Shown: piece after piece, positions 1-8,927 of the stretch
How the letters are laid out: every line of letters begins with the position of its first letter
Numbering within the stretch: position 1 is the stretch's first letter
Origin: Gaetbulibacter saemankumensis DSM 17032
Lineage (GTDB): Bacteria > Bacteroidota > Bacteroidia > Flavobacteriales > Flavobacteriaceae
Assembly (NCBI RefSeq): GCF_000425645.1
Contig: NZ_AUDV01000005.1
Coordinates: 1 to 64,000, forward strand
Direction of reading: 5' to 3'
DNA: 64,000 bases
The notes under the pieces: generated by a model
The model's database searches: none
The model's input: the letters and a program-made list of their open reading frames with translations, nothing else
What the model was told of the DNA's origin: nothing
Program-made: the position numbers and the translations under genes

Positions 1-911
1 TAGTCCATGAACCTCAGTTGTATTATCTCGATAGTGATGGCGATGGATTTGGTTCTACCACAGAAGCCATGCTTTGTGCATCTACCGCACCCAGTGGGTA
101 TTCAGATAATAACACAGACTGTGATGACACCAATGCTCTAGTCCATGAACCTCAGTTGTATTATCTCGATAGTGATGGCGATGGATTTGGTTCTACCACA
201 GAAGCCATGCTTTGTGCATCTACCGCACCCAGTGGGTATTCAGATAATAACACAGACTGTGATGACACCAATGCTCTAGTCCATGAACCTCAGTTGTATT
301 ATCTCGATAGTGATGGCGATGGTTTTGGCTCAACCACAGAAGTCATGCTTTGTGAGTCTACAGCTCCTAATGGGTATTCCGATAACAACACCGATTGTGA
401 TGACGCCAATGCTTTAGTCCATGAACCTCAGATATATTATGTCGATAGTGATGGTGATGGATTTGGTTCAACCACAGAAGCTATGCTTTGTGCATCTACC
501 GCACCCAGTGGGTATTCAGATAATAACACAGACTGTGATGATGCCAACGAAAATGTACATCCAGAGGCCCTAGAAATTATGGGTAATGGTATAGATGATG
601 ATTGTGACCCTTTAACAGATGAAGGCACCTTAGTAATTTCCAGTAAATCTATTTTGGAAAGTATTTTAATAAGCCCCAATCCATTTATTAATAATTTAAA
701 TATTAGTTTTTCAATTCAAGCAACCAATAAAATTTATAGTATTGCTCTTTATGATTTATTAGGAAAACGTATTTTAAATTTAGAAAAACGGAGCGATAAT
801 GGATTAATACGCTTAAAGGATTTGGACCATTTTCAGCAAGGAATATATATCCTTATTATATTAGATAAAGAAACTCAAAATTATATGGCAAAACGTGTTG
901 TCAAGTTCTGA
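1..911 (+). CDS. T9SS-exported protein with MopE-type metal-binding repeats (5'-partial)
   Basis: The frame is open from base 3 and enters from the left edge, so the N-terminus is missing; the stop TGA is at 909-911. The 303 visible residues contain four 46-residue repeats. Each has an EF-hand-like loop (DSDGDGFGSTTE), two cysteines and an acidic NNTDCDDxN motif, the pattern of the putative metal-binding (Cu-binding MopE) family. The array ends in NGIDDDCD. The last ~85 residues (SPNPF, YDLLGKRI, GIYIL) fit a type A T9SS sorting domain, which is normally removed during export. Inference: a secreted or cell-surface calcium/metal-binding protein whose main domain lies outside the window. PorX, encoded near 55 kb, belongs to the same secretion pathway. 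Confidence 0.85.
   Translation, partial: VHEPQLYYLDSDGDGFGSTTEAMLCASTAPSGYSDNNTDCDDTNALVHEPQLYYLDSDGDGFGSTTEAMLCASTAPSGYSDNNTDCDDTNALVHEPQLYYLDSDGDGFGSTTEVMLCESTAPNGYSDNNTDCDDANALVHEPQIYYVDSDGDGFGSTTEAMLCASTAPSGYSDNNTDCDDANENVHPEALEIMGNGIDDDCDPLTDEGTLVISSKSILESILISPNPFINNLNISFSIQATNKIYSIALYDLLGKRILNLEKRSDNGLIRLKDLDHFQQGIYILIILDKETQNYMAKRVVKF
18..569 (+). repeat. Four in-frame 138-bp coding repeats
   Basis: Units are 18-155, 156-293, 294-431 and 432-569. Units 1 and 2 appear identical base for base. Unit 3 has drifted. Unit 4 is a mosaic: its first half resembles unit 3 and most of its second half is identical to units 1 and 2. Bases 1-17 are the tail of a further upstream copy, so the array continues off the window. 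Confidence 0.9.
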
Positions 912-915
912 TTAT

Positions 916-962
916 AAATAGAAACACCTTTAAAATGTTATTAGATTAAGGTGTTTCTATTT
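916..962. terminator. Bidirectional intrinsic terminator
   Basis: A perfect 15-bp stem (916-930 with 948-962) lies around a 17-nt loop. A-rich and T-rich ends give U-tracts in both directions. It sits between two convergent genes ending at 911 and 974. Confidence 0.85.
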
Positions 963-973
963 AATACTATAAT

Positions 974-2197
974 TTATATAATCACTATTTTTTTTGTTGA
1001 TTGATTTTCCCCATCATCTATTTTTAAAAAATACATACCTGTTTTAAGCATAGATACATTTAATTCAATTTCGTTATTTATAATAGTTTTGGTGGTATGT
1101 AATATTAATTTACCTTGAATATCATAAATATGAGTATTTATTGATTTATTTGATGGTTGATTGAATTTTAGGTAAATAATATCATTAGCAGGATTTGGGT
1201 AAAGGGTAAAGTTATTTTTAATTCCATGATCATCAGCACTTAAAGCCTCAGTGGCAATAGCACAAATATTAAAAGTTCCAACTTGAGGTTCAACCGCGGG
1301 ATAAACCCTAATATAAAGGGTTTCATCTTTTCTATTCGTTAAAGTTAATTTAGAGAAGAAGTCCGTTCCACCATCGTCATCACAAGCTATGTTAACAAGG
1401 GCATTGCAAGATCCAGAATAGACAGCAATTGCTGTGTCATCAAATGGAGAGCCCGGATCCTCAGATGTTTCAATAATTATATCATAAAATTTATCAGAAT
1501 TAACGCTTATTTTATACCATACATCATCACCATCGTTAGCTGCGCAACCAGTGCCACCGATATCATCAGAAGATGGAGTAGCTAGAAAATTGGTTCCTAG
1601 AGTTTTAATACAGGTAGTGTTTAAAGGAAGTATGGTGTTCACATCTAAACATTCGTCATTATCGGCAACCATTGGAGCTTCTATTTTATAAAGACAGATA
1701 TTAAAATTACCTATTTCGTCGGTATCGTTTTCCCAAACTCTAAAATAAATGGTGCTTCCAGCTGGTTCTACAACATCAATTTGTGAATGATATTGATTAT
1801 TGGTGTCTGTTGCAGGATTTCCATCATTATCACAACTTGTGGATTCTAAATTATTGCAAGGGTCATTAGTATTTGTTACTCTAAAAGTTTCAATGGCAGT
1901 ATCTGTTACGTTTGAACCTGATACATATGATGTTTTAATTCTAACGGCTCCATCGGCGGGCATTTGAAACTTAAACCATCTGTCTTCTAAATTGGTTCTA
2001 AAATTACAATTGGGGTCAGACAAGATGTTTTCATCAATTTCAGAATCATCAAAACTAAAAACTTGCTCGACACAGGAGTTATTGTCTACAGTTAAAAAAT
2101 CTATGACGTCACATGGTGAATTCCCAGTATTTTGGGCTGTCAAAATATAACTAACTAGCCATAAAAAAGAACATAATAATAGGGTAGTTTTTTTCAT
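974..2197 (-). CDS. T9SS-exported protein with two beta-sandwich (PPC-like) domains
   Basis: 407 residues. The N-terminus MKKTTLLLCSFLWLV...LTAQ is a signal peptide. Two related domains follow (about 28-175 and 178-320). Each has the C..D, DxWFKF/DVWYKI, DTAIxxF/Y, C.....CDxDG and IYFRV/LYIRV pattern of pre-peptidase C-terminal-like beta-sandwiches and ends in GxFNIC. The last ~75 residues (LYPNPANDIIYLKF, YDIQGKLI, GMYFLKI) form a type A T9SS sorting domain. Inference: a secreted surface protein with adhesion- or carbohydrate-binding-like modules; no catalytic motif was seen. It is a single-gene unit convergent with the repeat protein to its left. Confidence 0.8.
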   Translation of the reverse strand: MKKTTLLLCSFLWLVSYILTAQNTGNSPCDVIDFLTVDNNSCVEQVFSFDDSEIDENILSDPNCNFRTNLEDRWFKFQMPADGAVRIKTSYVSGSNVTDTAIETFRVTNTNDPCNNLESTSCDNDGNPATDTNNQYHSQIDVVEPAGSTIYFRVWENDTDEIGNFNICLYKIEAPMVADNDECLDVNTILPLNTTCIKTLGTNFLATPSSDDIGGTGCAANDGDDVWYKISVNSDKFYDIIIETSEDPGSPFDDTAIAVYSGSCNALVNIACDDDGGTDFFSKLTLTNRKDETLYIRVYPAVEPQVGTFNICAIATEALSADDHGIKNNFTLYPNPANDIIYLKFNQPSNKSINTHIYDIQGKLILHTTKTIINNEIELNVSMLKTGMYFLKIDDGENQSTKKIVII

Positions 2198-2344
2198 AAA
2201 TCAAGGAGTTTAGCTTTTATTAAATTTATGAAAAAAAAGAAAATGTTAATTAATATTCAGTCTAACGGTTTAATTTTTAGATTATCAGGAGTTAAATGTT
2301 GTGTTGCTATAAGATATTACTAATATCTAATTAACTTAAAACTT

Positions 2345-3538
2345 TTAGGCCACCTTTTCAAGTAATAATCCCGTAGCGGTTAATCCCGGACCAAAAGCAA
2401 TCGCGATAATTTTTGTGTTGACTTTTATGTCTGGGTCGTTAATGATTTTTTTAAAAATATGTGGAATTGTTGCTGAGGACATATTACCATGGTGTTTTAA
2501 TACATCATAAGACCAATGAGCTTGGCTACTATCTATATTTAATTCTTTCACAACATAATCAATTATTTTAGGCCCACCTGGATGAATAGCGTAATAAATG
2601 GATTCTTTTTCAGTTTCAAAATCCAAGCCTATTTTATTACACATATTTACAACAAATTCCTTGATATTCTTTCTTATAAATACAGGGACACGCTTAGATA
2701 AGGTCATTAGAAAACTATATTCTCCCAAATCCCAAGTCATGTCCTCTAAGGTGTCGGGAATTATAACTTCATGCGAAGCCAGTATTTTCAATCCAGCTTT
2801 ATTAGTTTTAAGACCTTCTTTATAAAATAGGTTTTCATCATATAATGAGTAACCTACAAACCCATCAGAAAATAACGAACAAATCATTGTATTTGCAGCA
2901 GAAAATTCAGTTAGATTTAAGTGGACTGAAAGCAATTCGGTATGTATGATATCGACGCGACCTTTTGTTTCACTCAGAGCTAGTAAACCTGAACCAGTTC
3001 TAATTGCAGGAAAGGCTCCATAGCATCCCATGTGATAGGAATGTGTGACTTTCACGTCTTTCCATTTTCGATTTATTACGGCCTCTTGAGCTATACTAGG
3101 GGATGAGTATCCAGAACATGTTACATGAATAATGTTTTCGGGTTTACTAGGTGAATATTCATAGAATTTATCAAAAACATATCCTAGTTTTTTTTTGAAC
3201 CAGTCCATACGCATCTCTATTTTGGGGCCGTAATGGCTCTCAGGTAAAAAATCAAAACCTTTAGGAAAAATATAGCTGGAGGGTGTTGTGTTTTCCATTT
3301 CATTGACTATAAAAGATTCAATGTCATCAAAAAGTAAAACCTGACGTTTTTCAATGTTTTCAGATGATATGGCGTATTTATCGACATGCTCCGAGACCTC
3401 CTCAAAACTAATCTTATTTTGTCTTTTAGTATTCTGGAAAAAGTGATATAAAAATTTGGTGTATTGATTAATTAAATTTTGATTTATTAATTTTCCAACC
3501 ACAACAGGATGAATATTCGAGAGGATAATAGCATTCAT
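2345..3538 (-). CDS. Type III polyketide synthase (chalcone/stilbene synthase family)
   Basis: 397 residues, the usual family length. The thiolase-fold Cys-His-Asn triad is visible: C172 in HMGCYGAF, H319 in AIHPGGPKI and N352 in HHGNMSSAT. The C-terminal FGPGLTATGLLL strand-turn is also typical. The family condenses acyl-CoA starters with malonyl-CoA by iterative decarboxylation to make alkylpyrones or resorcinols in bacteria. No methyltransferase, oxidase or transporter of a biosynthetic cluster is adjacent, so the product cannot be named. A TAACTTTG box lies 26 bp upstream of the ATG. The gene downstream on this strand starts a separate unit. Confidence 0.9.
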   Translation of the reverse strand: MNAIILSNIHPVVVGKLINQNLINQYTKFLYHFFQNTKRQNKISFEEVSEHVDKYAISSENIEKRQVLLFDDIESFIVNEMENTTPSSYIFPKGFDFLPESHYGPKIEMRMDWFKKKLGYVFDKFYEYSPSKPENIIHVTCSGYSSPSIAQEAVINRKWKDVKVTHSYHMGCYGAFPAIRTGSGLLALSETKGRVDIIHTELLSVHLNLTEFSAANTMICSLFSDGFVGYSLYDENLFYKEGLKTNKAGLKILASHEVIIPDTLEDMTWDLGEYSFLMTLSKRVPVFIRKNIKEFVVNMCNKIGLDFETEKESIYYAIHPGGPKIIDYVVKELNIDSSQAHWSYDVLKHHGNMSSATIPHIFKKIINDPDIKVNTKIIAIAFGPGLTATGLLLEKVA

Positions 3539-3563
3539 GTCACTAATAGTTTTGTCGTTATAA

Positions 3564-3571
3564 CAAAGTTA
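3564..3571 (-). promoter_or_regulatory. -7 box of the polyketide synthase gene
   Basis: TAACTTTG on the minus strand fits the Bacteroidetes consensus TAnnTTTG. It lies 26 bp upstream of the ATG at 3538. No clear -33 TTTG is present at the usual spacing. Confidence 0.5.
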
Positions 3572-3709
3572 CGCATTTCAAACAAGCTTAAGAGCTTAAT
3601 GTCTTGATTTTTAATAATTAAACTTAAGAATATTAACTTGTATAGGCTTTTTGAAAAGGTATTAGATTGACATCAATTTATAATATAGTGTTGAGTAAAT
3701 TTCTATCGA

Positions 3710-4564
3710 TTATAATTTGTAGACCAAAGCGTCATAGCTTACAAGCTCAGGAATTATATTTAGTGCATATAATTCGCTTTGAGTTTTTATAACCGTGTCT
3801 TGATCGATTAAACTTTGCGACCATTCGGTAATACTAAGCCATTCTTGAACATCGTCTAGTTTTTGTTCATATCTGGCCGCTATGGTTTCTGCGATATTAG
3901 GAAGTTTCTTAAAATTAGAAGTTGTATTATTAATGATGTTCAGAATTGATTTTAAGGTGTCCGGATGAGAATCAATAAAATCTTGGTGTGCAGCAATAAC
4001 AAAGCATGGCCATGGAGAAGGGCAATTTCCTATGCGTCTAAATGTTTTATTATCAACCAATGGTTTGGTTGTAAATTTCTCCCACATAAAATAATCGGCT
4101 TTGCGGTTAGTTAGTCCGTCAACAGCGCCATTTAGGTTTTTTATTACTTCAAAATTCAAATCTTTATCTAAATCCCATTGGCTATTTTTCGCATTTATAT
4201 AAGCCATTAAATGTGAACCCGATCCAAACCTACTAATCGCAGCTCTACTGCCTTTAAGATCTTGTATAGTTTTGTATTTAGAATGATAGGCAACATGAAT
4301 ACCCCAGTTTAACGGTGTTTGAACATAGGTTTGAACAATTTTAGAGGGATTTCCTGAAATAATATCTTTAATGATGCCTTCGGTTAATATAACAGCAATA
4401 TCTATTTCTTTTTTACGAAGCGCTTGAGACATATCGCCAGTACCACCGTAATAATCCTTCCATCTCAAATTTATGCCCTGATTTTTATAAGCACCATTTT
4501 TTAAACCCATATACCAAGGCAAATTAAAATGCTCTGGAACACCTCCAATGTTAACCTGCTTCAT
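3710..4564 (-). CDS. Solute-binding-like protein (type 2 periplasmic-binding fold, THI5/NMT1/Ca3427-like)
   Basis: 284 residues. The start MKQVNIGGVPEHFNLPW, then an acidic G-G-T-GDM loop and DIAVILTEG, resemble substrate-binding proteins of the NMT1/THI5 class, probably the Ca3427-like subgroup. No signal peptide or lipobox is present and no ABC permease or ATPase is adjacent. It therefore looks cytoplasmic, or like an enzyme or sensor that reuses the fold. It begins 1 bp after the nucleoside phosphorylase ends, so it is the last gene of a four-gene minus-strand unit. The ligand is unknown; a pyrimidine or thiamine-precursor link is only inferred from the family and neighbour. Confidence 0.65.
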   Translation of the reverse strand: MKQVNIGGVPEHFNLPWYMGLKNGAYKNQGINLRWKDYYGGTGDMSQALRKKEIDIAVILTEGIIKDIISGNPSKIVQTYVQTPLNWGIHVAYHSKYKTIQDLKGSRAAISRFGSGSHLMAYINAKNSQWDLDKDLNFEVIKNLNGAVDGLTNRKADYFMWEKFTTKPLVDNKTFRRIGNCPSPWPCFVIAAHQDFIDSHPDTLKSILNIINNTTSNFKKLPNIAETIAARYEQKLDDVQEWLSITEWSQSLIDQDTVIKTQSELYALNIIPELVSYDALVYKL

Positions 4565-4565
4565 A

Positions 4566-5435
4566 TTATTCTACAATTTTATTCAAAGTATATCGAATGA
4601 GTTCATCAATAACTTTAGCCGGATTTTTACTAAATGTACCTGTGGCCCGATTGGCTATTATAGCGTTCATAGAAACGGCATGATGACCTAGTAATTTCGA
4701 TAAGCCATAGATGGCAGAAGTTTCCATTTCAAGATTAGAGATTCGGTGCCCTTTATAATTAAAGCTATCAATTTTATTATTTAACTCTGAATCCTGAAGT
4801 TCTAAACGTAATTGCCTGCCTTGTGGACCGTAAAATCCCCCTGCTGTAGCTGTAATGCCTTTATATACTTTAGGACTTTCTAGTTTTTTCATCAGAACCG
4901 AACTGTTTACGATTAATAAAGGATAAGCCTTTTTAGTACTCCATTTTGTGTGTTCTACAAAGGCATTCACAATATGGTTAAGATTAATGTCTTTTAAATC
5001 ATAGGCGTGTAACATCCCATTTAAATCTAAACCGTGTGTTCCTAAAACAAAGGAATCAACTGGAATATCAGATTGGAGAGAGCCTGAAGTGCCAATTCGA
5101 ATAAAATCGATTGACGTCAGATTTGACTTTATTTCTCGTTTATTTAAATCGATATTAAAAAGGGCATCTAATTCATTGATGACAATATCAATATTGTCAG
5201 GTCCTATTCCTGTAGAAATGACTGATAATCGTTTCCCTTTATAACTTCCTGTGTGTGTTTTAAACTCACGCTTTTGAGTTTGGAATTCAATACTATCGAA
5301 ATATTGTGAAACCTTTTCGACCCGGTTTTGATCGCCTACAAGAATAATAGTGTTTGATATATTTTCTGGTTGTAAATTTAAATGATATACACTGCCATCG
5401 GGGTTAAGTATTAATTCAGAAGGCTTTAATTTCAT
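4566..5435 (-). CDS. Nucleoside phosphorylase (uridine phosphorylase-like)
   Basis: 289 residues. Family landmarks are VGDQNRVEKVSQYF near residue 33, STGIGPDN near 73, RIGTSGSLQ near 112, and the C-terminal nucleoside-binding signature NLEMETSAIYGL near 233. These fit the PNP/UDP hexameric phosphorylase superfamily, which cleaves nucleosides with phosphate to base and ribose-1-phosphate. Uridine is the likeliest substrate, but specificity cannot be read with certainty. It sits between the SUI1 gene (38-bp gap) and the solute-binding-like gene (1-bp gap), so it is probably co-transcribed with both. Confidence 0.85.
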   Translation of the reverse strand: MKLKPSELILNPDGSVYHLNLQPENISNTIILVGDQNRVEKVSQYFDSIEFQTQKREFKTHTGSYKGKRLSVISTGIGPDNIDIVINELDALFNIDLNKREIKSNLTSIDFIRIGTSGSLQSDIPVDSFVLGTHGLDLNGMLHAYDLKDINLNHIVNAFVEHTKWSTKKAYPLLIVNSSVLMKKLESPKVYKGITATAGGFYGPQGRQLRLELQDSELNNKIDSFNYKGHRISNLEMETSAIYGLSKLLGHHAVSMNAIIANRATGTFSKNPAKVIDELIRYTLNKIVE

Positions 5436-5474
5436 ATAGTCCTGGTTTTATAAATGTTGGTTATGAATGAGCTC

Positions 5475-5801
5475 TTAACCTCCAACCCGCTTGACAGTAA
5501 ACCCCTTATCTTTTAATATGGACATAATTTTATCCCGATAATCTCCTTGAATAATTATCTGGTCATTTTTAAAACTTCCCCCAACACTAAGCGCTGTTTT
5601 AATTTCTTTTGCTAAAATTTTAAAATCTTCGGTAGCACCGTTATATCCATCAATTATTGTAATGGGCTTACCTTTACGTTTTTCGTATTTGCAAAGTAAA
5701 GGCTCGTCTTGTATCCAAATCCCAGAATCTTCGGCATTGTCTTTAACTTCGTCAACTTCATGGTCTGGGAATAAATTTTTTAATTGATCTTGTAAGTCCA
5801 T
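5475..5801 (-). CDS. SUI1/eIF1-family translation factor
   Basis: 108 residues, the length of bacterial YciH/SUI1 proteins. The conserved SUI1 core appears as RKGKPITIIDGYNG, then LAKEIKTALSVGGSFKND and IIIQGDYRDKIMSIL. The family binds the small ribosomal subunit and influences start-codon fidelity in eukaryotes and archaea; the bacterial role is less settled. It lies 4 bp downstream of the oxygenase gene and is probably translated from the same message. Confidence 0.85.
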   Translation of the reverse strand: MDLQDQLKNLFPDHEVDEVKDNAEDSGIWIQDEPLLCKYEKRKGKPITIIDGYNGATEDFKILAKEIKTALSVGGSFKNDQIIIQGDYRDKIMSILKDKGFTVKRVGG

Positions 5802-5805
5802 CTTA

Positions 5806-6756
5806 TTATTTTTTAATCAATCCTAATTCTACTAATCGTTCATTTAAAAATTCACCTGCAGTAATGTCTTTAAAAGCTTTTGGGTGATTTTCGTCAATGC
5901 ATTCCTCTAATACGTTTAGTTTCATGTCGCTAACTGGATGCATAAAAAATGGAATGCTATACCTTGAGGTGTTCCACAGTTCTTTTGGTGGATTAACTAC
6001 ACGATGAATTGTAGATTTTAATTTGTTATTGGTATGTCTCGAAAGCATATCGCCCACATTAATCATTAATTCGTCTGGTTGGGCAATAGCATCTATCCAT
6101 TCCCCTTTGTGGTTTTGTACTTGAAGTCCGCGACCTTGAGCCCCCATAAGGAGTGTAATGAGGTTAATATCGCCATGAGCCGCAGCACGAACCGCTTCTT
6201 TAGGCTCCTCTGTAATTGGCGGGTAATGTATAGGTCTTAAAATCGAATTTCCATTATGAATATATTTGTCAAAATAGGTTTCTTCTATGCCTAAATGAAG
6301 TGCCAAAGCCCGTAATACATATTTCGCAGTTTTTTCTAGCATTTGGTAAGTCTCTTTTCCTACTTTATTAAATCCAGGTAATTCCTCGACAATAACATTA
6401 TCATGGTATTCCATTTTAAGCGCATCGTTATCTTCTACATATTGACCGAAATGCCAAAATTCTTTAAGATCACCTTCCTTTTTACCTTTGGCACTTTCCT
6501 TTCCGAAAGATACATAACCACGTTGTCCGCCAATTTCAGGAATTTCGTATTTCTGCTTGGTTTCCAGCGGTAAATCAAAAAAACGTTTCACTTCTTTGTA
6601 TAATGTTTCCACTAAATCATCATTTAAAAAATGACCTTTTAAAGCAACAAAACCAATTTCTTCGTAAGCTTTACCAATAGCATCTACAAAGGCTTGTTTT
6701 TTATTAGGATCATTAGAAAGGAAATCAGATAAATTAACACTCGGAATACTATTCAT
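5806..6756 (-). CDS. 2-oxoglutarate/Fe(II)-dependent oxygenase, isopenicillin N synthase family
   Basis: 316 residues from the ATG at 6756. An upstream in-frame ATG at 6837 is unlikely because the -7 box at 6784-6791 lies inside that extension. The N-terminal DIOX_N region (IPSVNLSDFL, EIGFVALKGH) precedes the jelly-roll. Iron ligands are H194-x-D196 (AAHGDINLIT) and H251 (KSTIHRV), with R265 in RYSIPFFM as co-substrate ligand. Members hydroxylate, desaturate or cyclise small molecules; the substrate here is unknown. It is the first gene of a minus-strand unit with SUI1, nucleoside phosphorylase and the solute-binding-like protein. Confidence 0.88.
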   Translation of the reverse strand: MNSIPSVNLSDFLSNDPNKKQAFVDAIGKAYEEIGFVALKGHFLNDDLVETLYKEVKRFFDLPLETKQKYEIPEIGGQRGYVSFGKESAKGKKEGDLKEFWHFGQYVEDNDALKMEYHDNVIVEELPGFNKVGKETYQMLEKTAKYVLRALALHLGIEETYFDKYIHNGNSILRPIHYPPITEEPKEAVRAAAHGDINLITLLMGAQGRGLQVQNHKGEWIDAIAQPDELMINVGDMLSRHTNNKLKSTIHRVVNPPKELWNTSRYSIPFFMHPVSDMKLNVLEECIDENHPKAFKDITAGEFLNERLVELGLIKK

Positions 6757-6783
6757 GCGGTAAAAATTAAAAGTGAATTCATA

Positions 6784-6791
6784 CAAATGTA
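6784..6791 (-). promoter_or_regulatory. -7 box of the oxygenase operon
   Basis: TACATTTG on the minus strand, 27 bp upstream of the ATG at 6756. A TTG at 6814-6816 gives a somewhat long 22-bp spacer. The box decides the start codon of the downstream gene. Confidence 0.55.
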
Positions 6792-6859
6792 CAAAAACAT
6801 TGCTATTCGAATGCAAGTCATTTTTTTCAAGATTCACTTAGATAAATACCTTTTTATGG

Positions 6860-6867
6860 TATATTTG
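6860..6867 (+). promoter_or_regulatory. -7 box of the E1 dehydrogenase gene
   Basis: TATATTTG on the plus strand, 47 bp upstream of the ATG at 6915. It is divergent from the oxygenase promoter about 70 bp away. Confidence 0.5.
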
Positions 6868-6914
6868 GTATTAGTTGAAGCGGTGTTAATTATAAAAATG
6901 TATACTCATTCATT

Positions 6915-8891
6915 ATGATTTTTCAATCTAAAAGCCTTACCAATGAGACGTTAATAGATTTGTACAGGTCCCTTTTAAAACCTCGTATGATAGAGGAGAA
7001 GATGTTAATTCTTTTAAGGCAGGGTAAAATCAGTAAATGGTTTTCCGGCATTGGCCAAGAAGCTATAGCTGTTGGAGTTACTAAGGCATTAAAAACGGAT
7101 GAATATATTTTGCCCATGCACCGTAATTTGGGGGTGTTTACCTCAAGAAATATACCTTTAAACAAATTGTTTGCCCAGTGGCAGGGCAAGGCGACCGGAT
7201 TTACTAAGGGTCGTGATCGTTCGTTTCATTTTGGTACTCAAGAGTTCAAAATTATAGGGATGATATCGCATTTAGGTCCGCAACTGGGTGTGGCCGATGG
7301 TATTGCACTAGCTTCTAAGTTGAAGAATAAAAATCATGTAACGGCAGTGTTTTCAGGTGAGGGAGGAACCAGTGAAGGTGATTTTCATGAAGCCTTAAAC
7401 ATTGCTTCTGTGTGGCAATTACCCGTATTGTTTTGTATCGAAAATAATGGTTATGGTTTATCAACACCTGTATGTGAGCAATTTAACTGTGGTCATATTG
7501 CCGATAAAGGTATAGGCTATGGCATGGAGTCTCACATCATTGATGGTAACAATGTAGTTGAAGTTTATACTAAAGTATTTGAAATAGCCGAAAGTGTTCG
7601 GCAAAATCCGCGCCCCATACTTTTAGAATTTAAAACGTTTAGAATGCGCGGCCATGAAGAGGCAAGTGGCACCAAATATGTTCCCCAAGAATTATTTGAT
7701 GCATGGGCTTTAAAAGATCCTATAATTAATTTTGAAGCACACTTAAAAGATATAGGGGTGCTTACAGAGACTGTAGTAAATGAAATTAAACATAAGTGTT
7801 CTAACGAAATAAATGAGCAATTAGAGCTGGCATATAATGCACCTGATATTATAGCTTCTGAAAGCCAAGAATTAAATGATGTATATGCACCATTTTCATA
7901 TAGTGATATTAAACCGGTTGGGGCTTCAAGAGAAATTAGATTTATCGATGCAATTTCCGAAAGTCTAAAGGAAAATATGTCTATTCATAAGGATTTGGTG
8001 ATTATGGGGCAAGATATAGCTGAATACGGAGGAGCTTTTAAAATTACAGAAGGATTTATTTCCGAATTTGGTAAAGATAGAGTGCGAAATACTCCTATTT
8101 GTGAATCTGGTATTATTGAAACAGCGATGGGCTTATCTATTGCCGGAATAAAAAGTATCGTGGAGCTACAATTTGCCGATTTTATTTCTTCAGGGTTTAA
8201 TCCGGTAGTTAATTATTTAGCAAAAGTACATTATCGTTGGGGGCAATGTGCAGATGTCGTATTAAGGTTACCCTGTGGAGGCGATGTTGGGGCAGGGCCT
8301 TTTCATTCTCAAACAAATGAAGCCTGGTTTACAAAAACACCTGGGTTAAAAGTGGTTTACCCCGCATTTCCTTATGACGTTAAAGGCTTGCTAAATACCT
8401 CAATAAAAGACCCAAACCCAGTGTTGTTTTTTGAGCATAAAGGATTATATAGAAAAATTAAGCAGAAAGTTCCTGAGGATTATTATACCATTCCAATCGG
8501 TAAAGCATCATTGGTTAGAATGGGTTCAAAATTAACCGTTATAAGTTATGGTGCAGCCCTGCATTGGGCCATGGAAACGCTTGATGAGCTAGAAATGAAG
8601 GATGTAGATGTAATTGATTTAAGAACGCTTCAACCATTAGATACTGAAACAATTTTTCAATCTGTAAAAAAAACGGGGAAAGCTATTATTCTTCAGGAAG
8701 ATTCTTTGTTTGGTGGCATTGCCAGCGATATCTCAGCAATAATAATGGAACATTATTTTAAATATTTAGACGCGCCAATAAAGCGTGTAGGTAGTTTAGA
8801 AACTCCAATACCATTTGCAAAACAGCTTGAAAGTCAATATTTACCTAAATCGCGATTTAAACAGGCCTTATTGGAGTTATTAGAATATTAA
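6915..8891 (+). CDS. 2-oxoisovalerate (branched-chain 2-oxoacid) dehydrogenase E1, fused alpha and beta subunits
   Basis: 658 residues. The alpha half (about 1-330) binds thiamine diphosphate: GEG near 148, then EGDFHEALN and ENNGYG near 176 form the TPP/Mg motif. The beta half (about 335-658) begins REIRFIDAISESL and contains the transketolase-type pyrimidine domain with GQDIAEYGG and a C-terminal transketolase domain. Together they decarboxylate branched-chain 2-oxoacids and pass the acyl group to the E2 lipoyl chain, feeding branched fatty acids or catabolism. The alpha-beta fusion is normal for Bacteroidetes. No E2 or E3 gene is adjacent. Acetoin or pyruvate dehydrogenase activity is a less likely alternative. 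Confidence 0.9.
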   Translation: MIFQSKSLTNETLIDLYRSLLKPRMIEEKMLILLRQGKISKWFSGIGQEAIAVGVTKALKTDEYILPMHRNLGVFTSRNIPLNKLFAQWQGKATGFTKGRDRSFHFGTQEFKIIGMISHLGPQLGVADGIALASKLKNKNHVTAVFSGEGGTSEGDFHEALNIASVWQLPVLFCIENNGYGLSTPVCEQFNCGHIADKGIGYGMESHIIDGNNVVEVYTKVFEIAESVRQNPRPILLEFKTFRMRGHEEASGTKYVPQELFDAWALKDPIINFEAHLKDIGVLTETVVNEIKHKCSNEINEQLELAYNAPDIIASESQELNDVYAPFSYSDIKPVGASREIRFIDAISESLKENMSIHKDLVIMGQDIAEYGGAFKITEGFISEFGKDRVRNTPICESGIIETAMGLSIAGIKSIVELQFADFISSGFNPVVNYLAKVHYRWGQCADVVLRLPCGGDVGAGPFHSQTNEAWFTKTPGLKVVYPAFPYDVKGLLNTSIKDPNPVLFFEHKGLYRKIKQKVPEDYYTIPIGKASLVRMGSKLTVISYGAALHWAMETLDELEMKDVDVIDLRTLQPLDTETIFQSVKKTGKAIILQEDSLFGGIASDISAIIMEHYFKYLDAPIKRVGSLETPIPFAKQLESQYLPKSRFKQALLELLEY

Positions 8892-8927
8892 TGAACTTTT
8901 GTATATTATATTTCTTTAATTAAGTGC

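Noticed and set aside
1-569. The 138-bp tandem array as a CRISPR or minisatellite.
   Set aside because: Units are in frame, have no spacers and encode a known metal-binding repeat.
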